Shown here: piece after piece, positions 43,475 to 53,049 of the stretch | How positions within the stretch are numbered: the stretch's first letter is position 1 | How the letters are laid out: every line of letters begins with the position of its first letter | NCBI GenBank assembly: GCA_012845835.1 | Contig: JABAKD010000012.1 | Location: forward strand, 8,793,973 to 8,857,972 | Source: Undaria pinnatifida | Lineage: Eukaryota > Sar > Phaeophyceae > Laminariales > Alariaceae | Length of the DNA: 64,000 nt | Direction of reading: 5' to 3' | Notes under the pieces: generated by a model | The model's database searches: none | Told to the model about the DNA's origin: nothing | The model's input: the letters and a program-made list of their open reading frames with translations, nothing else | Program-made: the position numbers and the translations under genes

Positions 43475-44240
43475 GGAGTGTATTTTCATTTTTTATAATA
43501 CATACAGCAGAACAGCAGTGCAGCAGTACGTACATCAGAGCAGCAGTGCAGCAGTACGTACAACAGTACACCTAGGTCCTGGTACGCGGGACGCAGTTAG
43601 TTGGTTGGTTCTTGAGGACCTTATATGAAACAGGAAACAGACGGGGGGGGGGTCATTTTTTGACGATACTCGGCCATCTCGGGGAGCGGGCGAGCCGCCG
43701 TCCACCACCCACCCACCACCCACCATGCACCCACGAACCTACCCAGTACAGCAGTACAGCAATGCAGCAGTAGTACGTAGACTAGAGCAATACACCTGAC
43801 AGGCGAGCAGCAGCCGATTTGTTGGTTACAATGCTCTCGGGCTGGGCGGGATTCGCCATTGTTACGAAGGCCAAGCGAAAAACGCTCGCGTTGCCGATTC
43901 TGCGCACGGCGAGCGGCGACGGCTGGACGCTGCTGTGATTGGTTGGTCCTGGTGTTGTTGTGCTTGCTGTTGACGCAGGCGCGCTTGTGGTCTCGTGTCC
44001 ATGGCTCTGTCCATGGCTCAAGTGGCAAGTGGCCAAAAAGCAATTCGAAAGTTTAATATTATATTAGTAGTTGGAGTTCGGAAAAAAAAAAATAGCAGGC
44101 AGCGCAAGGGCAGCGACGAAGAAAAAGCGGGGGGGGGCAAGCGACCCGTCCCCGGGAGGGCGATTTCCACGCTCCCCCCTCGCCGAGGTGGGGCACCGAC
44201 GCCCGTTCTTTCGCCGGCATGTCGTAGTGCTGCTGTGCGG
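43475..44240. other. no gene supported
   Basis: CAGCAGTACGTACA microsatellite at 43503-43570 and 43745-43770. Minus-strand frames at 43621-44043 overlap without motif support. Confidence 0.4.
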
Positions 44241-44460
44241 ATGGGACGTGGCGGCACCGCGAGGCCGCCTGAGACCGAGTGGAGCTCGGGAGTCGCCGCT
44301 TTTTGCGGGGGGTGTTTTGACCAAGATATTTCAAAGATCCAAAAAAACGTCACGACCACCTTAGCGTATTATATAATAAGGATACAGAGGATACAGCACC
44401 AATTTGTTTTTGTCTGCCATACCGGCCGGCAACAGGCATATTTTGGGAGTACCACTAGTC

Positions 44461-44563
44461 GGTTAAAAAAACACGTGTAAAACTTTTTCGACTGTGTTTT
44501 ACGACTGGAGGATTCGACTGGACCCGCCAGTCGGAATTCTTAGTCAAAAAAAGTTGAGTCGAA
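44461..44563 (+). mobile_element. TIR-A right-end relic
   Basis: GGTTAAAAAAACACGTG..AAAAC, repeated CGACTGG words and GTTGAGTCGAAAAA match the right terminal region at 62731-62860. The relic stops exactly where the retrotransposon begins. Confidence 0.65.
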
Positions 44564-44800
44564 AAAGCGTATTATTATCGAGGCACGAGAAAACAAGGGT
44601 TTTGTATGTACGGAAGAAGTTTGGGGTTACTGCACGTTGACCAATGAGATCAACGCGGGTGGTTACTTGTACTTGTCCTGGTATAGCAAAGGGAACCTTG
44701 GATCAGTTTGTCTTGTTGCTGACTAGCAAGCGAAGCACGCAGAGAAGAGAGAAGCATCGTCAGCAAGACAAGGTCAAGGTGTGATAGACTGGCTGATTTC
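44564..44800 (+). repeat. split direct repeat A1
   Basis: 237 bp, repeated at 50293-50529 with a constant offset of 5729 bp and a single C/T difference in GG(C/T)TGATTTC. The near identity suggests a relatively recent insertion despite the coding damage. Confidence 0.95.
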
Positions 44801-44942
44801 AGGTGTGATAAACTGGCTGATTTGCTTTGCTGCGACTGCTGCTGCTGTGAGACTTCGCTGGGACTGCCGTGGTGATTGCCGTGGTAATAATTCGCTGTGA
44901 CTACTGCTGCTGTGGCGAGCGCTGCGGGCTGTCTCTTTGACG

Positions 44943-46285
44943 ATGGGTGATTCGCCGGGTGCCGCGGCCCCTGCTGCCGCCAGCGCTAAGGCGGAGGACA
45001 CTTTGGGTGCCCGGGCCGCCGCAGCTCTCGCGAGCTCGGGGTCCTCCTCCGGGGCGCAACCGGTCGGTGCGGCCTTGCCTTCGGATGACTGGGCCACTTG
45101 GGCCCGACAGGTTGAAGCCGAATTCGCGTGGGTCCATAAGCGCCTCGACGACAATTTTGCCGAGTTATCGGCAATCGCCTCTTCCTCCCGCGAGGTAGCG
45201 GCTTCATGTACTGATCAGGTCGCTAATCAAGACATCATGGTTCGACAATTCATGGAGAACAACTCCGGTCGAGTAGCCTCCCGAGACGACGGCGACGCTC
45301 AGGAACGGCAGCGCCAAAAAGCACAACTCGCCACTGAACTGACCACGTGGATAAAGGTAAACACAGCCAGGAAGCTGTGGATTATTCGCGGGCGTATCCC
45401 CCCGAACCTCGGGGACTCTCCCGCTGACCTGTAGTCGTTTGTGGGGGAGGCCATCCACGTGACCGCCAACGTAGCGTCCCAGCTTCGGTCTTTCAGTTCC
45501 TTTGACGTCGGGGCTTATGGGCCCCGCTTGGACGGGCCCATCGGGCACTCCCTCATGGTCGCTGACCGTCTCGACCTCTTGAGATTGGCGGTCGTTGCGA
45601 TTTTTTCTGTGGGTCTCTCGCCTGGGGTCGCCGACGGTCTCCCCTGTCTGGCGCGGGTCAACGCCCTCGGCGACGCGTTTACGGTGGCGGCCATGGGCTT
45701 GCGTGCGTACACCTTCAGCAACTACAGCATGCTGTCCGTCCCAGAAGCGCATGCAGTGCCGTGTGACATGGTTACCCCGCGACATCGCTTTGTGGGTGAG
45801 TGAGCTCATGCGTGCTGCGCAGCGGTCTTCCCCTGCTGTTGTCCCTCCCCCAGCTGGCACGGCATCCGACCCCCCGCCCATGCCCGCCTTCGTACGCACT
45901 CTCGAATTTTGCCGCGGCGGGGGGGAGGTTCTCCGGCTCGTACTCAGCAGCATCGGTTCCGGCGCAGACAGGCCCACCAAGCGGAAGGCCACCGCTTCCC
46001 CCGCTGGGTCGCCCAGGTCCAAGGGAAAGGCCAACTCAAGTCTCCCCCAGGTGTGCCAGATGTTCGCGCGCACCGGTAAAATGCAACTGGTCTCTGTGTA
46101 AGTTCCTGCACGAGGCCCCCGCGGCCTCGGCATCATCGCCATCTCCACCCGCTCGCAGGGAGGAAGGCGGTGAAAGCGTGGCGGCGGGCGGAGGGTCGCG
46201 GGCGTTGTCGTTGCGGCCGGTCCTCCCCGTGGGGGGCAACAGGGGGGGCGAGGGGGGTAGAGGCGCTGGTTCTGGTTCGGGATGA
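44943..46285 (+). pseudogene. gag-like ORF1, broken
   Basis: Starts at ATG 44943 (MGDSPGAAAPAAASAKAEDT). Ala/Ser-rich first 50 residues are followed by a helical region (WATWARQVEAEFAWVHKRLD). TAG at 45432-45434 interrupts, then the same frame continues to 45803. Two frame changes near 45790 and 46040 lead to a Cys/His cluster (CARCSRAPVKCNWSLCKFLH), a plausible zinc knuckle of a nucleic-acid-binding Gag. A Gly/Arg/Pro-rich tail follows. The frame changes lie in or near G/C runs, typical slippage sites. The minus-strand frames of 388 and 239 codons over this region are shadows of its GC-rich sequence. Confidence 0.7.
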
Positions 46286-46907
46286 AGACACGGGCCCTGC
46301 CGCCAGGTGGGGCCAACCTTCGCGGGCGTATCTGCGGCGCCGGCGGTGGATGTAGCGGCTGCGTCAACAATGGAGAGTGGGGGCCGCGTGTTGGGTCCAG
46401 CCTCGGGGGGCGCGGCGGCGACGTAGGCGGTTGATGGGGGGGTTGCGTCGACGGTCGGCGTTGACGGAACGCCGACCGTACCCGCAGCCCGCGGAGTCCC
46501 GGGCGGGTTACGGGGGCGTGCGTTGGAGGCGCTGGCGAGCGAAGGCGGCGTTGGGCGAGAGCGTGTACCCGTTGCTCCGGGATCCGTCATTTTCGGGAAT
46601 AGAGGTGACCACGGGGAGCGCGCGCGTGCGTGTACGTTAGTTTCGGCGCGCCTTGTAGGAGCTGGCTTATCGGTCGCGCGCGGAGATACAGTTAACCATA
46701 GCGAACGTACGCAACGTTCGGATTGTGACTGGGGGTGTGGACACGGCTCCACCAACGGCGAGCGCGCGCACGCACAGTTGGATTCGGCGGTTAAGGCGTG
46801 GCGCGCCGCGCAGAATGGCGTAACGCGGTCGGTATCGTCGACAGGTTCTCGATGTCGTTGCCGGCGCGGGGTCGTCTCTTTTACGTACCTGTGCCGGCAG
46901 TGTTAAA

Positions 46908-48935
46908 TTGTTCACGTCCGCTGTCGGATCCGCTCGCATTGCCCCACATATTAATCCTCACATCGTTCGTCATTGGTTTGGTACCGTCAAGAACTTCCCT
47001 CGTGTTGACCAGTTGCTCCGCGTTTTGGCACCGGGCTCCCAGGTGGGTGTTGCGCGGGGGGGTAATCTGACTGCTGAGCTTGCATACGGTAACCACCCGA
47101 GCGTCGCCCCCCATGCCGTTACTGTTCACCAAAATATATGTGCTGACGTTGGGCACGGTCGGGCTTTGGTGTTCAAGTTAAGTTCCGCGTCCGATATTCC
47201 GGGTTTACGTGTTTCGCCATTGGCCGTCGTGCTTAAGCCTAAGTTTCGCATCATCCACGATCTCACGTTTGCGCGCGCGGGCGGCCACTCCAGCGTTAAC
47301 GACGATACCGATTTTTCATCCGCCCCCTCCTGCGAGCTCGGTCATGTATTTCGGGATGTGTTGTTACGGGTGTTGTTTTTGCGGCAGTTGCACGGTCCCA
47401 CAGCTAGAATCGTCCTTTGCCGCGCTGACGTGAAAAACGCCTATCGTCAAGTCTTAGCTGACCCGGTAGGGGCGCCGGTGTTTGGGTACGCGATGAGCGA
47501 AGACGTAGTTGTGGATCTTCGCTTGCAATTCGGGTGGCGTAACAGTCCCGGGTTCTGGGGGCTGATGTCTTCTGCGCTGGAACATTCCCACACCCACTCT
47601 ACGTTTCAATATGCGGCTGTTTCCCCACAAGGGGCGGCTGCCGTCGAACATGTGCGTCTTGCCCCGCCGCGGGGGGGTTCAGTGACGTCCCTCCCTCGCG
47701 ATTGTCGAATCGTGTCCGGTAGCGGCGGCTACGCCAGGAGTCGTTTTTTCGTGCGGTACTACGTAGACGACGGCATTCTTGTCGAGGTTTAGTGGTGGCC
47801 GGACGGTCGTCGCTGTTTGCGGGCTGTGCAGTCGTTGACGTCGGACCACTTTCGCTTGTTGGGCGGACGTGGCGCGTCCGACCCTTCTCTGTTGTCCGCC
47901 AGCAAAATCACTAACTGGGACACGCGTCTCGAAGTGCTGGGCTGGTTGGTGGACACAGAGGCACTTACGGTGACGGCGCCGCCACATAAGCGCCTCAAGC
48001 TGCGATTGCTTTTAGCGGAGTGGCCCTCGACTCGCACCCATGCTTCAGCGAAGCAGGTGTCGCAGCTGGCGGGTTTTCTCCTACACATCTCGTTTGCCGT
48101 TCGTCCCGGGTCTTTCTTCGTGCATCGTTTGTTAGCTTCAGTTGGGATGCCGCGCATCGCTGCCGGTGATCACTTCGCCGGCCGAATGGCCAATCCGGGG
48201 CGGCGTGTTGCCCTTGGGCCCGAGTTCCATGCGGATCTCGAGTTCTGGCGGTGGTTTGTTGACAAAGGTGTTGACGCGCGCGGCGGGGTGATGTCGGTGC
48301 CGATGTATCATTTGTTGGAGCGCCCGGCACAACGTACGTTATTCTCGGACGCGTCCAAAACCGCCGTCGGGGGATATTGTCTCGAAACCGGTGTTTACTG
48401 GCGCTATGATCTCACAGCCCAGGAACAGTCACGGTTTTGCGGCTCGAGTAAGTCCGTCCGCGGCGTGGACGATTTATCTATCAACGTGCTTGGACTTCTG
48501 GGCATGGTTTTGTCGGCCTTTGTATTAGTGTCTTCGTGTGCCGATCGACCGTCAGCGACGGGAGATTGTGCTTTGTTGCGGGGAGACAACGAGGCCGCCG
48601 TGCATTGGGTGCGGCAGTGTCGGGGGGGGCTGGAACCGCGTTCCGGTGCCCTCATGCGTCTCCTCGGCGTTATCAAAGTGTCATCCGGATGGCATTTCGA
48701 GGCAACGCATGTGCGTGGTATCCACAACGCTGCCGCCGACGGTATCTCTCGCTGGGATCGCGGCTCCGTTCTTGATAATTTGCGCGCCGTTCGTCCCAAC
48801 ATTCCGTGGCAGGTTCGGGAACTGGGGACCATCGGCATTTCTCGATGTACTTCGGTCTTGGTCTCGGACTCATGCGACACGCCGTTGCGGCCTCGACTGA
48901 ACGAGCTTATTTGGGGCATTTTGGAGCATGGGTAG
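46908..48935 (+). pseudogene. reverse transcriptase-RNase H, one in-frame TAG
   Basis: Open from about 46908 with one interruption, TAG at 47790-47792, after which the same frame continues to TAG at 48933-48935. RT motifs in order: IPGLRVSPLAVVLKPKFRII (fingers), SVNDDTDF, VDVKNAYRQ-type palm (RADVKNAYRQVLADP), LRLQFGWRNSPGFWGL, and the catalytic RYYVDDGILVEV just before the TAG. RNase H motifs: LFSDASKTAVGGYC, SINVLGLLGMV, LLRGDNEAAVHWV and THVRGIHNAAADGISRW. In the second motif the usual acidic residue of LELLG is Gly (codon GGA), which should abolish RNase H cleavage. DIRS-type RTs are typically fused to RNase H like this. The C-terminus overlaps the start of the recombinase. Confidence 0.9.
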
Positions 48936-49986
48936 ACTTTCGGGTACGTTCTGGTGTTCCCGTTTTCTTGATCGCGGCATTGACGATATGACCAACGTGT
49001 GGCGTTTGTTTGAGTTCGTAGCGTACGCCTTTGCTACCAAGAAACTGCGGTCGGCGACTATCGAAAGCTATTTGTCGGCCATCAAGTTTTTTCATCGCAT
49101 TTCACGCGGTTTCGAGCTCGACACCACTCACCCCGTCATCGCGAGCGCCCTCAAAGGTGCGGCGCGCTCGCATGCCGAAGTGGGTAATCAGGCGACCGTG
49201 CGTCGGCCAGTGTCGTGGGCTATGTTGCTTGCTTGCGAAACTTTGATCCCTGCTTGGCGTAGCGGGGGGCGCGTGTTGTGGCTTGCGTTGTGTGCGTCGT
49301 TTTGGTTTTTGACCCGCGCGTCCGAAATGTTGGCGGAAACCCGGTCGCGCATCCACGAAACGTATTGTTTACGGCGGGCAGACGTGGCTTTCTTTCGCGG
49401 TCGGGTACAGTTGGGGGTGGCGCAATGGTCGAGAGCCGACCGCGTCGAGGTTCGATTTCGTGGGTCTGAGGGCGACCAGTTGCGCAAAGGTGCGGTTATT
49501 TCGCGCGTTCGGGCGGGTTCACCGAGGCCCGTGGGGGCCGGTTGCAGTGCTGTCGATCTTATGCTCGAGTTGATGTCTTGTTACTTGTTTTTGCCCTCGT
49601 CGGCTCCCCTGGTGGCGCATGGCAGTGGTGGTGGCAGATGGTCCATGTGGATGAAGCAACAAGCGACGGTAGCCCTGCGAGAAGTGGTTGCGTTGGCGGG
49701 CGTGCGGGCGGATGAGAACGCTCTGCACTCCCTTAGGATTGGGGGCGCAACGCACTTATCAGCAGGGGGTGCCTCCCCAGAGACGTTGCAACGGGAGGGC
49801 CGGTGGGCGTCTGATGCCTATAAGGCGTACGTTCGTAGCCACGGGAAGGATGCCAGCCGGGTAGCAAATGTAATGGCCCAGGAGGGGATGGGTAACGGGA
49901 TCCAGCCGGGGCAGGTACGGATTGGGGGCAAGTTAACCCCATTCCAAAGCTGGAGGGATAGAAGTCGACGTAACTACTTCAGCTAG
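48869..49986 (+). pseudogene. tyrosine recombinase (YR), one frameshift
   Basis: The N-terminal part lies in one frame (MRHAVAASTERAYLGHFGAW, a typical SAM-like core-binding start) and passes by a 1-bp shift near 48955-48975 (GTTTTCTTGATC) into the frame that runs from 48928 to 49986. Catalytic residues are present: Arg in FLTRASEML, His-x-x-Arg in LHSLRIGGATHL, and the nucleophile Tyr in GRWASDAYKAYVR (near 49830). The domain is about 370 aa, usual for these elements. It integrates a circular double-stranded DNA intermediate without duplicating the target. It overlaps the RT-RNase H ORF by over 60 bp in a different frame, a compact arrangement common in DIRS-like elements. Confidence 0.9.
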
Positions 49987-50118
49987 TACGCAACCTTATC
50001 ATTTGCGCCAGGTGGGTAGAAAGGAGAAGTTGGATCTTGACGTGCGCATCCTAGGGGTACAGCAAAGGGGGTAGGGATGGGACGAAATGCGTCCGTAAGC
50101 TGAGCCAAATACCGTTAT

Positions 50119-50529
50119 TGGAGGCTGGCGTCGAAAGCTCGAGATTGCCAGTTGGGATGGAACTTGACTCAGGGTTACGGACGATAGCGTGGGGCTGCTG
50201 TTGGAGCAGCCCCGGGCCTGCCCCTCTCTCCGCCCCCCGTGCTCCGAGCGGGGGGTGCGCAATAATATGATACAACTTCGAAAGCAAAATACAAAGCGTA
50301 TTATTATCGAGGCACGAGAAAACAAGGGTTTTGTATGTACGGAAGAAGTTTGGGGTTACTGCACGTTGACCAATGAGATCAACGCGGGTGGTTACTTGTA
50401 CTTGTCCTGGTATAGCAAAGGGAACCTTGGATCAGTTTGTCTTGTTGCTGACTAGCAAGCGAAGCACGCAGAGAAGAGAGAAGCATCGTCAGCAAGACAA
50501 GGTCAAGGTGTGATAGACTGGTTGATTTC
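50119..50529 (+). repeat. internal junction B1-A2 of the retrotransposon
   Basis: B1 (50119-50295) is repeated at 51171-51351 and contains a GC hairpin (GGGGCTGCTGTTGGAGCAGCCCC) and CCCCCCGTGCTCCGAGCGGG. A2 (50293-50529) repeats 44564-44800. The two are fused without spacer and so preserve the sequence formed when the element's ends are joined. Confidence 0.95.
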
Positions 50530-51170
50530 CCACCCACCCGCCCGTGCTTTTGAGGGCGTCAGTGGAAGGGGACTGAGACGGTCGCAGCAACGCGGGCAGA
50601 GTGTTTGTTGCTGTTAGCTACACGTACCTAGGGGGCGGTATGCAGCCGCCCGGGTGTCGTAGGTTGCGCGTTTGGATTTTTTTCATGTGTGGTGCTCAAG
50701 GTCCCAGTTTATGTCACCAGAGTGGCGCGCGCACGTCTCCAAGCTGGAGGTGCGCCCTTTTCCGTCGGGAAGCTGCGTTGTGCAATGCAGGCGTTGGTGC
50801 GATGTCGGTTTGCTTACCGTGCTTCGCGAACATGCACGCATGTCTCCACGCTGGAGGTGCGTCCATTCTTCCTCGTATGGAATTTGCACTATGCTGTGCA
50901 GATGTTGTGTGATGACGGGTGCTAATAAGCAGGCGCAGTGGTTTGGTCCCACACTTAGCTCGGTATTAGCGCAATCTGAAACTGCAGGAGAGAGAGTTGT
51001 CCGTAATAGTGCTGCTTGGCCGCGGAGTACGTATGTATACTGGCGTTATGTATATATTATGGGTGCTCCTCTAGTACACGATATTTGCGTTGGATGTGTA
51101 TGTGTCATGTGTGCGCTTGTGCTGAGTACCACAGTGCATATGATGTGTTTTTTTTTTCGAGTCTTTCAGG
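50530..51170 (+). other. spacer between A2 and B2
   Basis: About 640 bp. It contains two imperfect copies of a unit near 120 bp (GCACGTCTCCAAGCTGGAGG / GCATGTCTCCACGCTGGAGG). A 189-codon frame crosses it (50672-51241) but has no recognised motif and runs into B2, so it is probably not a gene. Confidence 0.6.
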
Positions 51171-51351
51171 TGGAGGCTGGCACGTCGAAAGCTCGACATT
51201 GCCAGTTGGGATGGAACTTGACTCAGGGTTACGGACGATAGCGTGGGGCTGCTGTTGGAGCAGCCCCGGGGGGCTGCGCCTCTCTCCGCCCCCCGTGCTC
51301 CGAGCGGGGGGCGCGCAATAATATGATACAACTTCGAAACCAAAATACAAA
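51171..51351 (+). repeat. split direct repeat B2, right end
   Basis: Matches B1 with two 2-bp insertions and ends AAAATACAAA, where the flanking family-A element resumes (CCTTTTTTTGCAAGTGG). Confidence 0.92.
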
Positions 51352-52149
51352 CCTTTTTTTGCAAGTGGTCAAACGGACTAATACCCCACAAATAAATGGC
51401 GTCGTCGGCAGGACCATGTTTTTCTTGGGTCGTGGGTTCGAGTCCCACATCCACCTTATACTCAGGGATGTGTACGGAGTAAGATCCGCACCGCGAGTTA
51501 GGGTTTTTACGGAGCGGATTGACAAACCGCACCGCTCCGTGACAAAACCAGACAACGGATAACCGATCCGTCCAAATCCGTAAAGTAGGTCAAGGGCGGA
51601 TATCCGCTCCGCTTTGCTCCGTGACGCATGGTGGAAATCCGCTCCGCTCCGTGAAACGTTTTCAAGGACAAAAATCCGCTCCGCAAAAATCCGTGATTTG
51701 AAAAGAGCGCGGATATCCGCTCCGCTCCGCTCCGTCACGACAAAATAAAATCCGCACCGCTCCGTATGATGTTTTTCTCCAGTGGCCAGATCCGTAAGTA
51801 ACGGATAATTTACGGAGCGGATTGGTCTGCTCCGTAGATGATCCGTGACCAATCCGTAGACAGTGGCGGATTAAACCGTGTGAAGGTCACGGGTTTTGAG
51901 CCTTCAACAATTTTTCTGAATAGCGGATAACTTATACAAATACCGTTCTTGGCCAGGACTCTCCAGATAGAAGGAAAGCCGTCCAAGGGAATGGGGGCAG
52001 GGGGGGCAACAGGAGGAATAGAAGGGAGACCGCGGTGGACGAAGGCAGGAAGGAGATGGCAGACAGGGTAGCAAGGTACCAGGCCGACTAGTAGGTACAT
52101 AGCACTTTTCGTCTTTTTCTGGGGTATTTTTTTCCCCTTTGTTCCCTCC

Positions 52150-52420
52150 TTGCGTGTCCAGGTTTTTGGCTCGTGTTCGGATTATCTTATTTTGGTTTTA
52201 CTTTACTTTATTTTATTTCATTTTATTATGTTTCTTTTCCGAGCTTTGGCTCTCCTTTCCGGTTGGGTTGTTTCTTCGATTTCCCCTTCGTTTTGTTTGT
52301 TTCATTTTTTGTTTTATTTTTATCTTTGTTTTTATTTGTTTTCTTATTTTGTTTTTGTTTTTTGTTTTTGTTTTTGTTTTTGTTTTTGTTTTTGTTTTTG
52401 TTTATTTCGTATTTCTCTCT
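52150..52420. repeat. T-rich low complexity with (TTTTTG)n
   Basis: A tract of TTTTTG hexamers at about 52343-52402 in T-rich DNA. The Phe-rich plus frames and Lys/Asn-rich minus frame are artefacts. Confidence 0.9.
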
Positions 52421-52859
52421 TCCAATGTATTTCTGTTGCTGACGTATGTATGTTGTGCCTGTCGTACCCAGTACTAGGGCATGACATTGCGTTGTCGAAT
52501 GCATTACGATGCATTATCTCTGTGTCGTGGCTTGTGACCACAGAGCTGATCTTTCTAGGGTGAAGAATCAGTACGGACACTGGGTGTGCTGGATGTCGAC
52601 GAGTAGAAGAACGGTTTAATGTGAAGAACACACACACACACAGATACGGTTCTGAAATTTTAAAATTATCGTATAAATTTGTGCTGCTATCAGCCATACA
52701 CACCGCGGTTGGCCGACGTCCTGCTCCGCACACAAAACGCGGACACTACTCGTGAGTGGTACGAACACACAAACACTGCAACGCAGCAGCGCAGCCGCGG
52801 TACGCACGCATAGGATGCCAGATGTCATGGATTCTTCTGGCGATGCAGCGGCTGAGCTG

Positions 52860-53049
52860 CAGCAATCCTCGCCTCAGGACCAACCCGGATCTCATTCCGG
52901 AGGTCAAGAAGCTTGGGGATATGATCGAAAAGATCTCTCAAGAGCAGGGGAAGGCAAAGGCTAAAGCGGTCGAGGTGCAGGCCGCAGAGGCCGGGAAGGA
53001 TGTCGTAATCGAACTCGATGAGCAACGAGTGGCGAACGGTAGGGTCTGA
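52860..53049 (+). CDS. short protein-like fragment inside the hAT element
   Basis: The plus frame reads NPDLIPEVKKLGDMIEKISQ then a Lys/Ala/Glu-rich helical stretch with DVVIELDEQRVANG and ends TGA. Composition and codon regularity differ from the T-rich surroundings. It may be a captured piece of a host gene or a remnant of an element gene. Family unknown. Confidence 0.3.

Larger units (their letters stand above)
44564..51351 (+). mobile_element. DIRS/Ngaro-type tyrosine-recombinase retrotransposon
   Basis: About 6.8 kb with gag, reverse transcriptase, RNase H and a tyrosine recombinase in one orientation. The ends are split direct repeats: A1 at 44564-44800, B1 at 50119-50295 joined directly to A2 at 50293-50529, and B2 at 51171-51351. 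A1/A2 differ at one position (44793 versus 50522). B1/B2 differ by two 2-bp indels and a few bases. B2 followed by A1 would recreate the B1-A2 junction, as expected of an element that passes through a circular intermediate. All three junctions share AAA. There is no target duplication, as expected for recombinase-mediated insertion. It is now defective: frameshifts in gag and recombinase, two in-frame TAG codons, a lost RNase H glutamate. It is GC-richer than its flanks. Confidence 0.93.

Noticed and set aside
45204-46755. Minus-strand frames of 388 and 239 codons opposite gag
   Set aside because: They lie antisense to the GC-rich gag/linker region of a clearly plus-strand element; low stop frequency on the opposite strand explains them.
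52139-52563. Phe-rich membrane-protein-like frames
   Set aside because: They come from T-rich DNA and a TTTTTG hexamer tract inside a hAT element; several frames give similar hydrophobic strings.
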